A stretch of 64,000 bases of DNA from Cliona cf. orientalis (Eukaryota > Porifera > Demospongiae > Clionaida > Clionaidae), in NCBI GenBank assembly GCA_963930775.1, contig OZ005689.1, positions 9,064,854 through 9,128,853 on the forward strand, in the 5' to 3' direction. How positions within the stretch are numbered: the first letter of the stretch is position 1; every line of letters starts with the position of its first letter. Below, piece by piece: positions 33,229 to 42,840 of this stretch. Both the position numbers and the translations under genes were made by a program. The notes beneath the pieces were generated by a model that worked only from the letters and a program-made list of their open reading frames with translations, did no database searches and was not told where the DNA came from.

Positions 33229-33927
33229 ATGAGTAGCGTCAGAAATCGTTCCTCAGGTGTCCACTCGCCAGAGTATAAGGCCCTACAGGTTGTTGGACCT
33301 CAGTTGAAGAGTGCCATTCAATACGACATTGACGACCTCAGCCTACAGCTACTCAGCTGTGAGATGATAACTGTCGACAACTACGAAGATTTCACCAACC
33401 AAATGATTTCCACACACCAGAGGGCCTCAAATCTGTTGAGAGTCCTCCAAAGTAGAGTTGGCCAAAATCCAATGAACTATGCTACGTTTGTCAGTATTCT
33501 CGAGAACAAATCACCACGAGGCTACTATCACAGCGTCATCTCTGAGCTGAATCGTGCCTTAACCAATGCGCACACACATGCTGGTGACTTGCATGGTAGT
33601 ACTGCAAACCAAATCGGCAGCGGAGCTACGAACACCAGTGAAACCATAAATCTCCGAAAGTATTATGGATACGTAATCATCTTCACAGGAATCAACATCG
33701 TAATGAACATTATACTAAGATTGGTTATAGTGGATGGGGCGATGGTGACAGCTGCTACTGCAGCACAGGTTCTTCTCTATGTTGGCTTCATATTCATACT
33801 TAGTCTAATGTTGGGTGTGATCATGAAGGACAAAGACACGATCGAAGCTGGGGCGTTTGGACTGGGCTTAACTGTTGGTATCACAGTACTGTTAGGCATT
33901 ATATTTGCCATAACCATGGCAGTATAG
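33229..33927 (+). CDS. CARD-like domain protein with C-terminal membrane segments, copy 1
   Basis: Intronless, 232 residues from ATG 33229. The frame stays open to 33118, but copy 2 begins at the matching ATG, which decides the start. Residues about 15-112 form a six-helix death-fold pattern nearest to CARD: YKALQVVGPQLKSAIQ, then LSLQLLSCEMIT, HQRASNLLRVLQSRVGQ, NYATFVSILE and YYHSVISELNRAL. A hydrophilic Ser/Thr/Asn/His linker (113-144) is followed by three hydrophobic segments near 146-168, 174-199 and 207-232 (GLTVGITVLLGIIFAI at the end). No signal peptide, so the CARD is probably cytosolic on an internal or plasma membrane. The layout recalls tail-anchored CARD signalling proteins such as MAVS, but with three segments. 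Function is unknown. It is divergent from the astacin-like gene, and a paralogue lies 7.7 kb downstream. Confidence 0.75.
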   Translation: MSSVRNRSSGVHSPEYKALQVVGPQLKSAIQYDIDDLSLQLLSCEMITVDNYEDFTNQMISTHQRASNLLRVLQSRVGQNPMNYATFVSILENKSPRGYYHSVISELNRALTNAHTHAGDLHGSTANQIGSGATNTSETINLRKYYGYVIIFTGINIVMNIILRLVIVDGAMVTAATAAQVLLYVGFIFILSLMLGVIMKDKDTIEAGAFGLGLTVGITVLLGIIFAITMAV

Positions 33928-36486
33928 CAATTAATACAGTGAATGTATACGTAAAGATTTCAGAGCTGCTCCTGTAGGCATTATTATAATAATATAAAAT
34001 TATGTGGAGTCCCGTTTGTACCGCTCCTGTAATAATAGTCAATTCCCCTATAACATCCACATACAATATTATTATAATTATGATGATTCAGAATTATTGT
34101 GGTCATTTCAAAATCAATATTAATCCTGAATACATATATAGCTATAAATAGTATGTATTATGATGATTAGGATTAATTGCCATAAGCATGGTACGTAATT
34201 TGTCTATAGCTCTGGTGTTGTTAGACAGGAGAGAGAGAAGTGAAGCGAGAATAAATCTCAGAATATCTAGTCAGACTCTTACCTACTGACACGTACGGCT
34301 ACTGCAGCTGGGCCCTAAATAAATCACAGCTGAAGGTACGTAGGATTGATGGTAATAATATTATCATCGGGAACTAATTCAAACCCGACAATTTCTGATA
34401 GAATAGCTAACATTAAATTTTCGGCCATAGATGGTGGTACTCAGCTGCATAGCAAGCTCTATAATTATAGCTCTTCTGATCTGAACATGATAAGTCCAGG
34501 CCCACTGGAAGTTCAAAATGGCGTCTTATAGCAGGGTTTCATCACAACAAATCACCAAATCAAACCACTTGCATTAATTTTGTTTTTTGATCAAAATTTG
34601 CACGAACAATCTGGAGGATTCTCCTAAAAATATGTCCCAAGGAACTTGGTATGCTAAATACGCCCACTCATTTATTGCGCTTCCACCCCAAATTTTTGTC
34701 GCTAGATGAAACCCTGTATAGAATGGAGGTTTGAACAGCAAGGTAGAGGAAGAACATACCAATGGATCATTAATTCCCCAAAGCGAGAGGGAAGCAGTTG
34801 ACAGCAGTTATAATGTTATTATACACATTATTATGGAGATCCAATGGGTGCAAATCTGGGATGTTTGGAAAATTGTGAGAGTGCTTAATATCCTGAGGAT
34901 GTCAAGAAATGTGTGCATGAGCTAACAAATAAAGCATGCACCACTTTTTAGCTAGCACCGATCCTAATTTTCCACCCAGTTTTGTGCATGGTGTGATAAT
35001 TATAATAATTATATAGAATAGATACTCTTGCACAACCTGTCAACTAGTGTAAAAGGCCATCCCAAATAGCTATTGACAATGTGCATAGTGTATAACATGA
35101 GTATCCATCCTACCAGTTACAGGGTTTGCCCTGGCCCTTTTATGTACTCATATAATTATTATATTTTATGCTTACAGGGAAGCAGGCAAATTAACCTCCA
35201 GGCCCTATAGAATCGTAAACATCTGAAACAGACCGACCACTCGACCACCATGCCAAGCAGAATTCTATGATAAGAAAATGTTTGGGGCATACTAATTATT
35301 ATGTAGCTAGTGGGCAGTCAGGTAGCTATAATAATATTATTAATATTGATGGATATTATTCCCAAAGTGCCCATGGGGAAGCTATAGTCAATTGAAGAAA
35401 CTAGCTAATAGCTAATAATTTATTATGGTGATGCCCCTTTGTCAACATAAAGCACCTTATAATGTTTCTGATGTGATATACTGGGTACAAGCCCGATCTA
35501 TCGTAACAGTGTAATCACTGCCGCCAATGATGTACCATAATTATAGTGGAAACTTTCAAAGAGGGGAAGACTTTTGCAGATCAGTATATTATTTTGCGGA
35601 TCAAGATAAATCTTTCATGGAATATTAAACTGATTGTATTAATGGGTGAGGCATACCTAAAATTTTGTAAATAAAACTTTTGCGGGTGGCTGTAAAATTG
35701 TGAAGATTTTCTCCCTTTAAAATTTCCGCTATACAAGTAGTTAATGAACTTGAGGAGAATCTCTCTTTTGTGTACTAAGCATAAAAATAATTATAATATT
35801 GGCTAGAATATGATGATCACAATTTTGTATGATGCATACCATTAACGTTTTGTAAAGCACATTGGCAAGGGTTCACAGCAGCTGCTGCATCTGTAAATAA
35901 AATGCATAGATTCATTAACACACTGCGTGTATCTGCCTCAATGGTAGTACATTTAATTTCCTTTCCTCATGCCAGAGTAATTTTGTGTGTGTCTGTTGTC
36001 AAACACCGATAATTTATTTAGAAATTTAGGGGCAAGTGGAAACGGAAACGGAAAAGCTGAAATTGGGAAATGGTCGTCAACATTGCAATAGCACCTTTTG
36101 CGCATGCGCGATCTGTTAAATAGTATCTTTCAGCTTAGCCTGACAGCTGGATACGAGATTCCTGGCTTGACTTAAGCTTGAGGATTAGGTTATACTAATA
36201 GTTACGAGAGATAGAGGTCTAGTTCACTGTTTGCTCCTAGCAACAGCACACCTACTCCTATGAGTGAATAGTTACTACAAAGACTCCAGTATCACATCCG
36301 AACTCTGGGCCAGAATACAAGATGCTGAATGCTAGACCAGGCAGTAGAATTTCGAGTTGGTGAAGGAAGTCCAGAGTAACAAACTAAATTATTAATACCA
36401 TTACTCAGTGGCAAGGTCAAAGGTGGCTCATAATCTGTTATTTATTATATACCGTGCTATATGTAATAGTTATATCACGGGAGTGA
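33928..36486. other. Intergenic, AT-rich
   Basis: No supported exon. A SINE-tail fragment (AAGCCCGATCTATCGTAACA) lies at 35490-35530, matching the one at 42665. A low-complexity AAACGGAAACGGAAAAGCTG patch at about 36040 is mirrored in complement near 38240. Short open frames at 34346 and 34731 look random. Confidence 0.45.
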
Positions 36487-36532
36487 GGGATGTATGGCAT
36501 TTATTGCACCGAAGCCCGAGGGCCTTGTGCCC

Positions 36533-36563
<31 letters not shown>

Positions 36564-36591
36564 GGTTGCAATAAATGCCATGCATCCCGAG
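36487..36591. repeat. Foldback enclosing a GAGGGTT heptamer array
   Basis: GGATGTATGGCATTTATTGCA is complemented by TGCAATAAATGCCATGCATCC. Between them lie CCCGAGGG motifs and about five copies of GAGGGTT (36534-36567). Confidence 0.8.
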
Positions 36592-36838
36592 TGCGCGTGA
36601 TATGGATTTTAATGCACATAGCAACAATGTAGTAACGGGATATAAAAGCAGCAAAAGTCTACCATGCAAGTAAAGAATCACACTGTAGCCAATAGCTACT
36701 AATCTAACCATTTCAGGCTTGGTACAGTAACTGTTGATAAGCCCGAGGGCTCACAAAAGTCTGTACTCTAGACTCATAACAGGACATCAGTGGAGCACTT
36801 ACTAGACTCAGCGACCCTGATCATAATAATATTATATT

Positions 36839-37252
36839 ACAAGTATAAAAAACAATTGAATAAAATTGAAGGATGAAGTAGGGATGGCAATGCCAAAAAG
36901 TACACAAACAAGATTTTTAGGGATAAGAGATAATCACAACCACTATACATCCCTACGCTTGCTTTCTTGATTATAACGTAGTACAGACCTATTGATGTCG
37001 ACTTATTCATGCACGGTATGCTATCCTTGGAGTGTTCTCGACTTGTATGTGGGAGAAATTAATGTTCTCCCTATATCAGTAATTTTATATTTTTATTGAT
37101 TATTTATGATCCCCATGCTAGTCAAAAAGCAAATGTAGGGATGTATAGTGGTTGTGATTATCTCTTATCCCAAAAAATCTTGTTTGTGTACTTTTTGGCA
37201 TTGCCATCCCTACTTCATCCTTCAATTTTATTCAATTGTTTTTTATACTTGT
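36839..37252. mobile_element. MITE with ~115-bp near-perfect inverted repeats
   Basis: ACAAGTATAAAAAACAATTG ... CAATTGTTTTTTATACTTGT. The arms run through AGGGATGGCAATGCCAAAAA and GATAATCACAACCACTATAC almost without mismatch, so it is a young copy. A diverged copy lies at 10899-11270. Confidence 0.85.
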
Positions 37253-37309
37253 TTCTGTTCTTTTTTATTGCATGAGTGCAACTATTATATTATAGTAAGT
37301 ACAGATGGG

Positions 37310-37800
37310 AGGTGCCGAAGTTCGCGCGTGCGCGTAAAAGTATTAATAGCCGCTCCCCTCGTTAACTCGCATAGGCGATAAAGCTGTTTTCAGGCGGCCA
37401 ATTATTTTAAGTAGCGATGAGACTCTAGTAGTAGTATAGCTATTATTAATTTTATCGACTATCTTTTCACTACTGAGCTGGCTATTATACCGACTGCTGA
37501 GGGCCGTGCCGCGCCCGTACGCTGAGGCCTCCGAGTCTCCATATCCCAGCGCAGTACTAGCGCTGCACGCGCTAGCCTCTAGCTAGGTTCGCTTTATCGC
37601 GCTCGCGCTCGCACTGGCCTAGCTCGCGCTGGAGAGTCTGGCGCTTAGCTATGGCTAGGCTAAGCTAGCTTGGTTCGAGGCGCTAGCTAGCTGGCTTGCT
37701 AGTACTAGTGACTAGTGCATGCATGCTATAGCGCTAGCGCTAGCGGCGGTGGCGCGCGCCGCTGACTACAGTCACATGACTTCACCATGGCAACACATTA
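37310..37800. other. GC-rich island dense in GCTAGC/AGCGCT palindromes
   Basis: A sharp GC and CpG rise in otherwise AT-rich DNA (for example GCTTTATCGCGCTCGCGCTC, TATAGCGCTAGCGCTAGCGG). Many overlapping 6-10 bp palindromes, no coding frame. It ends before a TTCACCATGGCAACACATTATGAGCATGCGC stretch and an AAAATGGCG start context at 37825. Could be a promoter-type CpG island or an undescribed repeat. Confidence 0.55.
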
Positions 37801-38003
37801 TGAGCATGCGCATTATATGACAAAAATGGCGTATCAGACACACCGCCCTACCTTTAATGTGCCGTACTCGCCCACCATTACGTGACTGGAGAGATAACGC
37901 AAAACTAGCGTGCCACTGCACTGCGCGCTACAAAATTGAGTGGATTTATATGAGAACCAAGGTGAGAGGTCCAGAAAGTCTTGAGTTAGCCCTGGAAATG
38001 ACA

Positions 38004-38026
38004 AAGAAAGAAAGAAAGAAAGAAAG
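38004..38026. repeat. (GAAA)n microsatellite
   Basis: Five or more copies of AAAG after GACAAAG. Confidence 0.8.
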
Positions 38027-38351
38027 ATTGACAAATGGCTATTTTTGGCCCTCAGACAACGATGATCACTACAATACATTATTAATTAAATGACACTTGG
38101 ATGTTTTACAAGGTCTTCACACTAGCTGCAGGGAACGATTAATACATCTACCTTCATTATACATAGCCAGATATCAAAGATACTAGCTCAATACATCCTC
38201 AATACCGTTTATATTTCTGACGACCACTACCATTTTCAGCTTTTCCGTTTCCGCTTTCCGCTTCTGCTTTCCGTTTCAGCTTTCCGTTTCCGAAATATTC
38301 AGTGTGTAAATTCAGTAGCCAGTATATAATATAATATAATTATATTATACT

Positions 38352-40595
38352 GGGTTGGTATAAGGTTACTTTTTAAACAATATGACCCCTAACTTTATGG
38401 GTCTTTTTTATGTGACGGTGACCCCTAATATTATGGGACTATCTTATGTGCTTTCTTATATGGGTCTTTCTTATGTACAGAGAACCCTAACATTATGGAT
38501 CTTTTTTATGTAGAGTGTCCCCTTTTTACTATGGGACTATCTTATGTGCAATTACTAAAATAAATTACAGAATTCTCCCCATGCCCCACCCATTTCACAT
38601 AAGAATGACCCATAATAAATTGTATAATTAAATATGGGACATTTTTATGTGTCATGGTTTAATGATAGGAGCCATACCCTTTAGGCCACACCTACTTCAC
38701 ATAAGAGGGACTCAAATTATTAATAAATTATACTTTTATAATATGGGACATTCTTATGTATCACTTAGAATGATTGGACACAATTCACCGTCAAAGCTCC
38801 ACCCACTCTACGTAAAAGAGACCCATACTGATGGATGCTCTACAGTGGAAAATTTATATGTTTCTCTTTCAGATCAAACTGAGATAACTGCTGCATGCAT
38901 ATTATGGATATATAGCTAGATAGCTACAGCTACTGTTAGTATGTAGCTGATATTATGGTATTACACGATCGGATAGCTTTTTCCGCAGCCTCCAGCTGAA
39001 ATGGGTAAGGTGAGGTGATGCCATAGTTCTTACTGGCCAGTCCGTACAACAATGTCTGAATATCTTCCTGTGATAGTGAGTATTCTATTAGAATAGATCA
39101 TTTCTGTAGTACTAGTTGCCGAACCGTCAAACAGTAATGTATAGTAGCGCCCGCTTACAGCTCGTGATAAGTTCTCAACAATCAATACTGATCATTCAAC
39201 AACAACTACAACTTACAGCATATACACTTTTATACTTGATGCAGCACAAATTAAATTCCTTAGTTAGCCCTTTAATAGTACAGATGAAATAACTCAAAAG
39301 AGGTGAGATGACCTAAGCTGAATTGGGTAACCAAGCCAAGGGAAGCATGTGAGACTTAATAGAATGAAATTAAATTAATCATAAATGTGAGTACAGAAAA
39401 AGGATGTATCAATGCTATAGGGAATAATTACAGAAAAAGGAATATCAACGCTATAGGGAATGCTTACATATATTATTATTATGACAATCATGGTTGTATG
39501 CTATATACACAGCTATAGATCTAGCTAGTATAATAATATAGCTAACTAGCTAAGTATGAAAAAAGCAAATCTGCTCTGAATTTACCCATTAGATGCTGCT
39601 TGCTGTGTCAGTGGCTCGAGCGCTCTCTTCAATTCTGTGTGCTTGACAATCTTGTCACCTATTGAAGAACCCATCACAGTCGACACAAACTTGGTCTCTT
39701 CCGCTATACCACAGTCCAAACAGTTGACACAAGCAGTTAGGTCACAAAGGTAGCACATCTGGTTGTCCATTGTCACACTCACTGAGTCGGCAATTAACTA
39801 ATAGACCCGGTAACGGCTCGAGCCTAGACGAACACGTGAAATTTAGCGCCAAGCACCCTGCAAAAAGGAGGGAAGGCTGACTTTTAGAACGACATTTTAC
39901 ATTATGCGCACGCACAGATTCATCGCGAGCATGCACGGTAAAGTTCCAGTGAAGTAAAAATTTAATATCTTCTGTAGTACAACTCATATTAAACTTATAT
40001 TTAATTAATTGATGGCCAAGTAACATTAATAACATTATTATCAATTATAATATTATATTATTTGAAGGAGAAACATATAAATTTTCCACTGTAGAGCATC
40101 CATCAGTATGGGTCTCTTTTATGTAGAGTGGTAAGTGATACATTAGAATGTTTGACGGTGAATTGCGTCCCATCATTCTAAGTGATACATAAGAATGTCC
40201 CATATAAAAGCATAATATTAATATGAGTCCTTCTTATGTGAAGTAGGTGGAGCCTAAAGGGTATGGCTCCTGTCATTAAACCATGGCACATAAGAATGCC
40301 CCATAATAATATTATTTAATTTTACGATTTATTATGGGTCACTCTTATGTGAGATGGGTGGGGCATGGGGAGGTTTCTGTAATTTATTTTAGTAATTGCA
40401 CATAAGATAGTCCCATATTAAAAAGGGGTCACTCTACATAAGAAAGATCCATAATGTTAGGGTTCTCTGTACATAAGAAAGACCCATATAAGAAAGCACA
40501 TAAGATAGTCCCATAATATTAGGGGTCACCGTCACATAAAAAAGACCCATAAAGTTAGGGGTCATATTGTTTAAAAAGTAACCTTATACCAACCC
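38352..40595. mobile_element. Long-TIR element with exact 9-bp target duplication (MULE-like)
   Basis: Starts GGGTTGGTATAAGGTTACTT and ends with the exact complement. The inverted repeats extend for about 530 bp (to about 38880 and from about 40070) at high identity. They are made of recurring ACATAAGA-type blocks (TTATGTG...ATATGGGAC). Flanked by TATTATACT at 38343-38351 and 40596-40604, a perfect 9-bp duplication. Long TIRs plus a 9-bp duplication fit Mutator-like elements. No transposase is present; the 1.2-kb centre holds two exon-like minus-strand frames. It ends 340 bp before the second CARD-membrane gene. Confidence 0.85.
38936..39782 (-). CDS. Unrecognised exon-like frames carried inside the long-TIR element
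   Basis: A minus-strand frame 39782-39586 starts with ATG and has a Cys-rich segment (CYLCDLTACVNCLDCG), with GTAAAT as a possible donor. A second frame 39067-38936 after the acceptor CTATCACAG reads EDIQTLLYGLASKNYGITSP and FQLEAAEKAIRSC, faintly like a helicase Q-motif region. The simple junction of the two is out of phase, so either another exon exists or they are unrelated gene fragments. I cannot name a product. Position inside a TIR element suggests captured host sequence. Confidence 0.3.
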
Positions 40596-40934
40596 TATTA
40601 TACTGAGTGAAATCAGGCTAGGGCCACTAATCTAAGAAAATACCCACTTCCTCTTTAGGGGAACCACTTGTATGACCGGTATACACACGAAGTGGGCGTT
40701 CCTACCGCGGAATTTTACAGGAGCGCACTTGTAGGGGCTCGGCATGCTTGTTTAAAACAGACCATCCCCACCATGGGCAGAGCAGAACCTCGTCTCCTTT
40801 CAAAGTTAACTCACATCATACGTACTTACCATTTTTTTAAACGGCTCTACTCTCCTAGAACGATCGTTCAGCAGCACGCAAGTACTACGGCTAGCTACTG
40901 CTCATAATAATATTATCGGAGAGTCGGACGAGGT

Positions 40935-41672
40935 ATGAGTACCGTCAGAAATCGTTCTTCTGGTCTCAACTCGCCAGAGTATAAGGCTCTACAGGTTGTT
41001 GGGCCGAAGTTAAAGAATGCTATTCAATACGACATTGACGACCTCAGCCTACAGCTACTCAGCTGTGGCATAATAACTGTTGATAACTTCGAAGATTTTA
41101 CCAACCAGTTGATTTCCACACATCAGAGGGCCTCAAATCTGCTGAGAGTCCTGCAAAACAGAGTTGGACAAAATGCAATGAACTATGCTACTTTTATCAG
41201 TATTATCGAGAACAAGTCACCACGAGGCTACTATCACAGCGTCATCTCTGAGCTGAATCGTGCCTTATTAACCAATTATGCGCATGTACATGCTGGTGAC
41301 TTGCATGGTAGTACTGCAAACCAAATCGACAGTGGAGCTATGAATACCAATGAAACCTTAAATCTTCAGAAGTACTATGGATACATAATCATCTTCACAG
41401 GAATCAACATCGTAATGAACATTATACTAAGATTGGTTATAGTGGATGGGGCGATGCTGACAGCTGCTACTGCAGCACAAGTTCTTCTCTATGTTGGATT
41501 CATATTCATACTAATGTTGGGTGTGATCATGAAGGACAAAGACACGATCAAAGCTGGGACGTTTGGACTGGGCTTAACTGTTGGTATCACAGTATTCTTA
41601 GGCATTATATTATTTGCCATACTGACTATAATATTGCACAGGACGAGTTATCCAGAGCTGATCAAATACTAA
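40935..41672 (+). CDS. CARD-like domain protein with C-terminal membrane segments, copy 2
   Basis: Intronless paralogue of 33229-33927, 245 residues. The CARD-like part (about 15-113) differs by a handful of substitutions (for example GIITVDNFEDF for EMITVDNYEDF). The linker has small changes (ALLTNYAHVHAGD). The first two membrane segments are nearly identical. The third lengthens to GITVFLGIILFAILTIIL and adds a polar tail HRTSYPELIKY absent from copy 1. Two residues are lost in segment 2 (FILMLG for FILSLMLG), which leaves the frame intact. Both copies are open, so both are probably under constraint. The upstream 70 bp are also homologous, so the duplication included the promoter-proximal DNA. 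Confidence 0.75.
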   Translation: MSTVRNRSSGLNSPEYKALQVVGPKLKNAIQYDIDDLSLQLLSCGIITVDNFEDFTNQLISTHQRASNLLRVLQNRVGQNAMNYATFISIIENKSPRGYYHSVISELNRALLTNYAHVHAGDLHGSTANQIDSGAMNTNETLNLQKYYGYIIIFTGINIVMNIILRLVIVDGAMLTAATAAQVLLYVGFIFILMLGVIMKDKDTIKAGTFGLGLTVGITVFLGIILFAILTIILHRTSYPELIKY

Positions 41673-42010
41673 AACCAAAGGAATGCCACCCTCCAGAGTT
41701 GATAAATAATAATATAACAATGTCATTATAATAATTATTATTATTATTATTATTGTGATGTCATTAATGATTTTAAATAGGATAGCACATGCTTCGAATG
41801 GTGACTATAGTGTGATGCTACAACATCAATTTTGTATCATGCTAAGTCATAATAATATTACTACTTATTATTATTGTATAATTGAATTATTCGGTGAACA
41901 TTATTAATGGTATGGTATCAATAAAACATTAGCTACAGCACAATTGAATACAAAATTAATAATAATAAGCTTAATTTACATTTTTATCTTTGTAATGATG
42001 ATGATCAAGG
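41673..42010. other. Short AT-rich spacer between convergent genes
   Basis: ATT/AATATT microsatellite patches; no exon or RNA gene seen. Confidence 0.5.
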
Positions 42011-42580
42011 TTAACTAGTTATTGCATTCCGAAGAGGAGTTAGTCCATAATTATTCTTATCAACATGATTATAATTATTATTAATGGAGATTTTTCTATG
42101 ATGAATCTTCCAGCCAGCAATGTAGACGGCTAAAGCAATTATGCTAACCAGAATAAGAAGAAACAGCAATGGTAAAACAATGCTCAAAGTAAGACTGGTA
42201 GCATTCGACTTTAAATCTGCAGAGTTTATTGTATAATAATTAAATTTGGAAATTTCGATAACAATAATTATGTTTATGACAATATAAATAGCTACCTGGT
42301 TTACATGCAATATCTGACTCGAGCAATGCACACTGAGTGTCCAAAATGGCACCATTAAATTAGCAGCATCATTGATACTTGAACAGTGCCACACTGAACA
42401 TTTTCTATCATTAAATTTTTATGATCTTGTCTCGAGCAGTTAAATAATAATATTATGATCTCCTGAGATCTTTCTGAGTCTACTGGTGGTAGTTCTATCA
42501 TCAATTTCATATCCGTGAGGTCATCTGAAAGTAATATTTGTTCCACTTTCTGAGGTATCATTATAAACCTGTAAACTAAC
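42011..42580 (-). CDS. Receptor-like membrane protein, C-terminal exons
   Basis: Two minus-strand exons: about 42580-42303 and about 42222-42011, phase-compatible (CKP-D junction, acceptor CTCTGCAG). The first encodes a beta-rich ectodomain piece (SERSQEIIILLFNCSRQD, MIENVQCGTVQVSMM, ILDTQCALLESDIACKP). The second encodes a juxtamembrane NATSL, a strong membrane helix (LSIVLPLLFLLILVSIIALA) and a basic-start tail of about 37 residues with NNYNHVDKNNYGLTP. The first exon stays open only if one T is removed from the TTT run near 42355, a one-base homopolymer difference. The 5' exons were not identified. Architecture parallels the gene at 11551, in opposite orientation. Confidence 0.5.
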
Positions 42581-42659
42581 TGTGTGGATAGAAATTGATA
42601 AACAGTTGATGTTGAATAATAGATTCAGAAAAGTATCATTATAACCAGATGTTCATAAT

Positions 42660-42840
42660 AAATAAGCCTGATCTATCGTAACAGTGCAATCACTAGTTAC
42701 TAAGATATTGATACTACATACACAGGCTGAAAAGGGAATGTGGAAAAGAACCAGGAAGCCGCCGGGAATTGAACCGAGGTTGCTGGCTTGAGCCACCAGT
42801 GCTCTAACCACTGAGCAACAACAACCCACAACCACCATGC
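42660..42840 (-). repeat. tRNA-derived SINE with tail
   Basis: On the minus strand GTTGCTCAGTGGTTAGAGCA is a good A box and CTCGGTTCAATTCCCGG a good B box. A CTGGT/GCCAG anticodon stem survives. Acceptor pairing is absent and a non-tRNA tail continues to GTTACGATAGATCAGGCTTA (42662-42685), also found alone at 35490. A SINE, not a tRNA gene. Confidence 0.7.

Noticed and set aside
36534-36567. Chromosome end or telomere
   Set aside because: Only about five heptamers inside a hairpin, with gene-bearing DNA on both sides.
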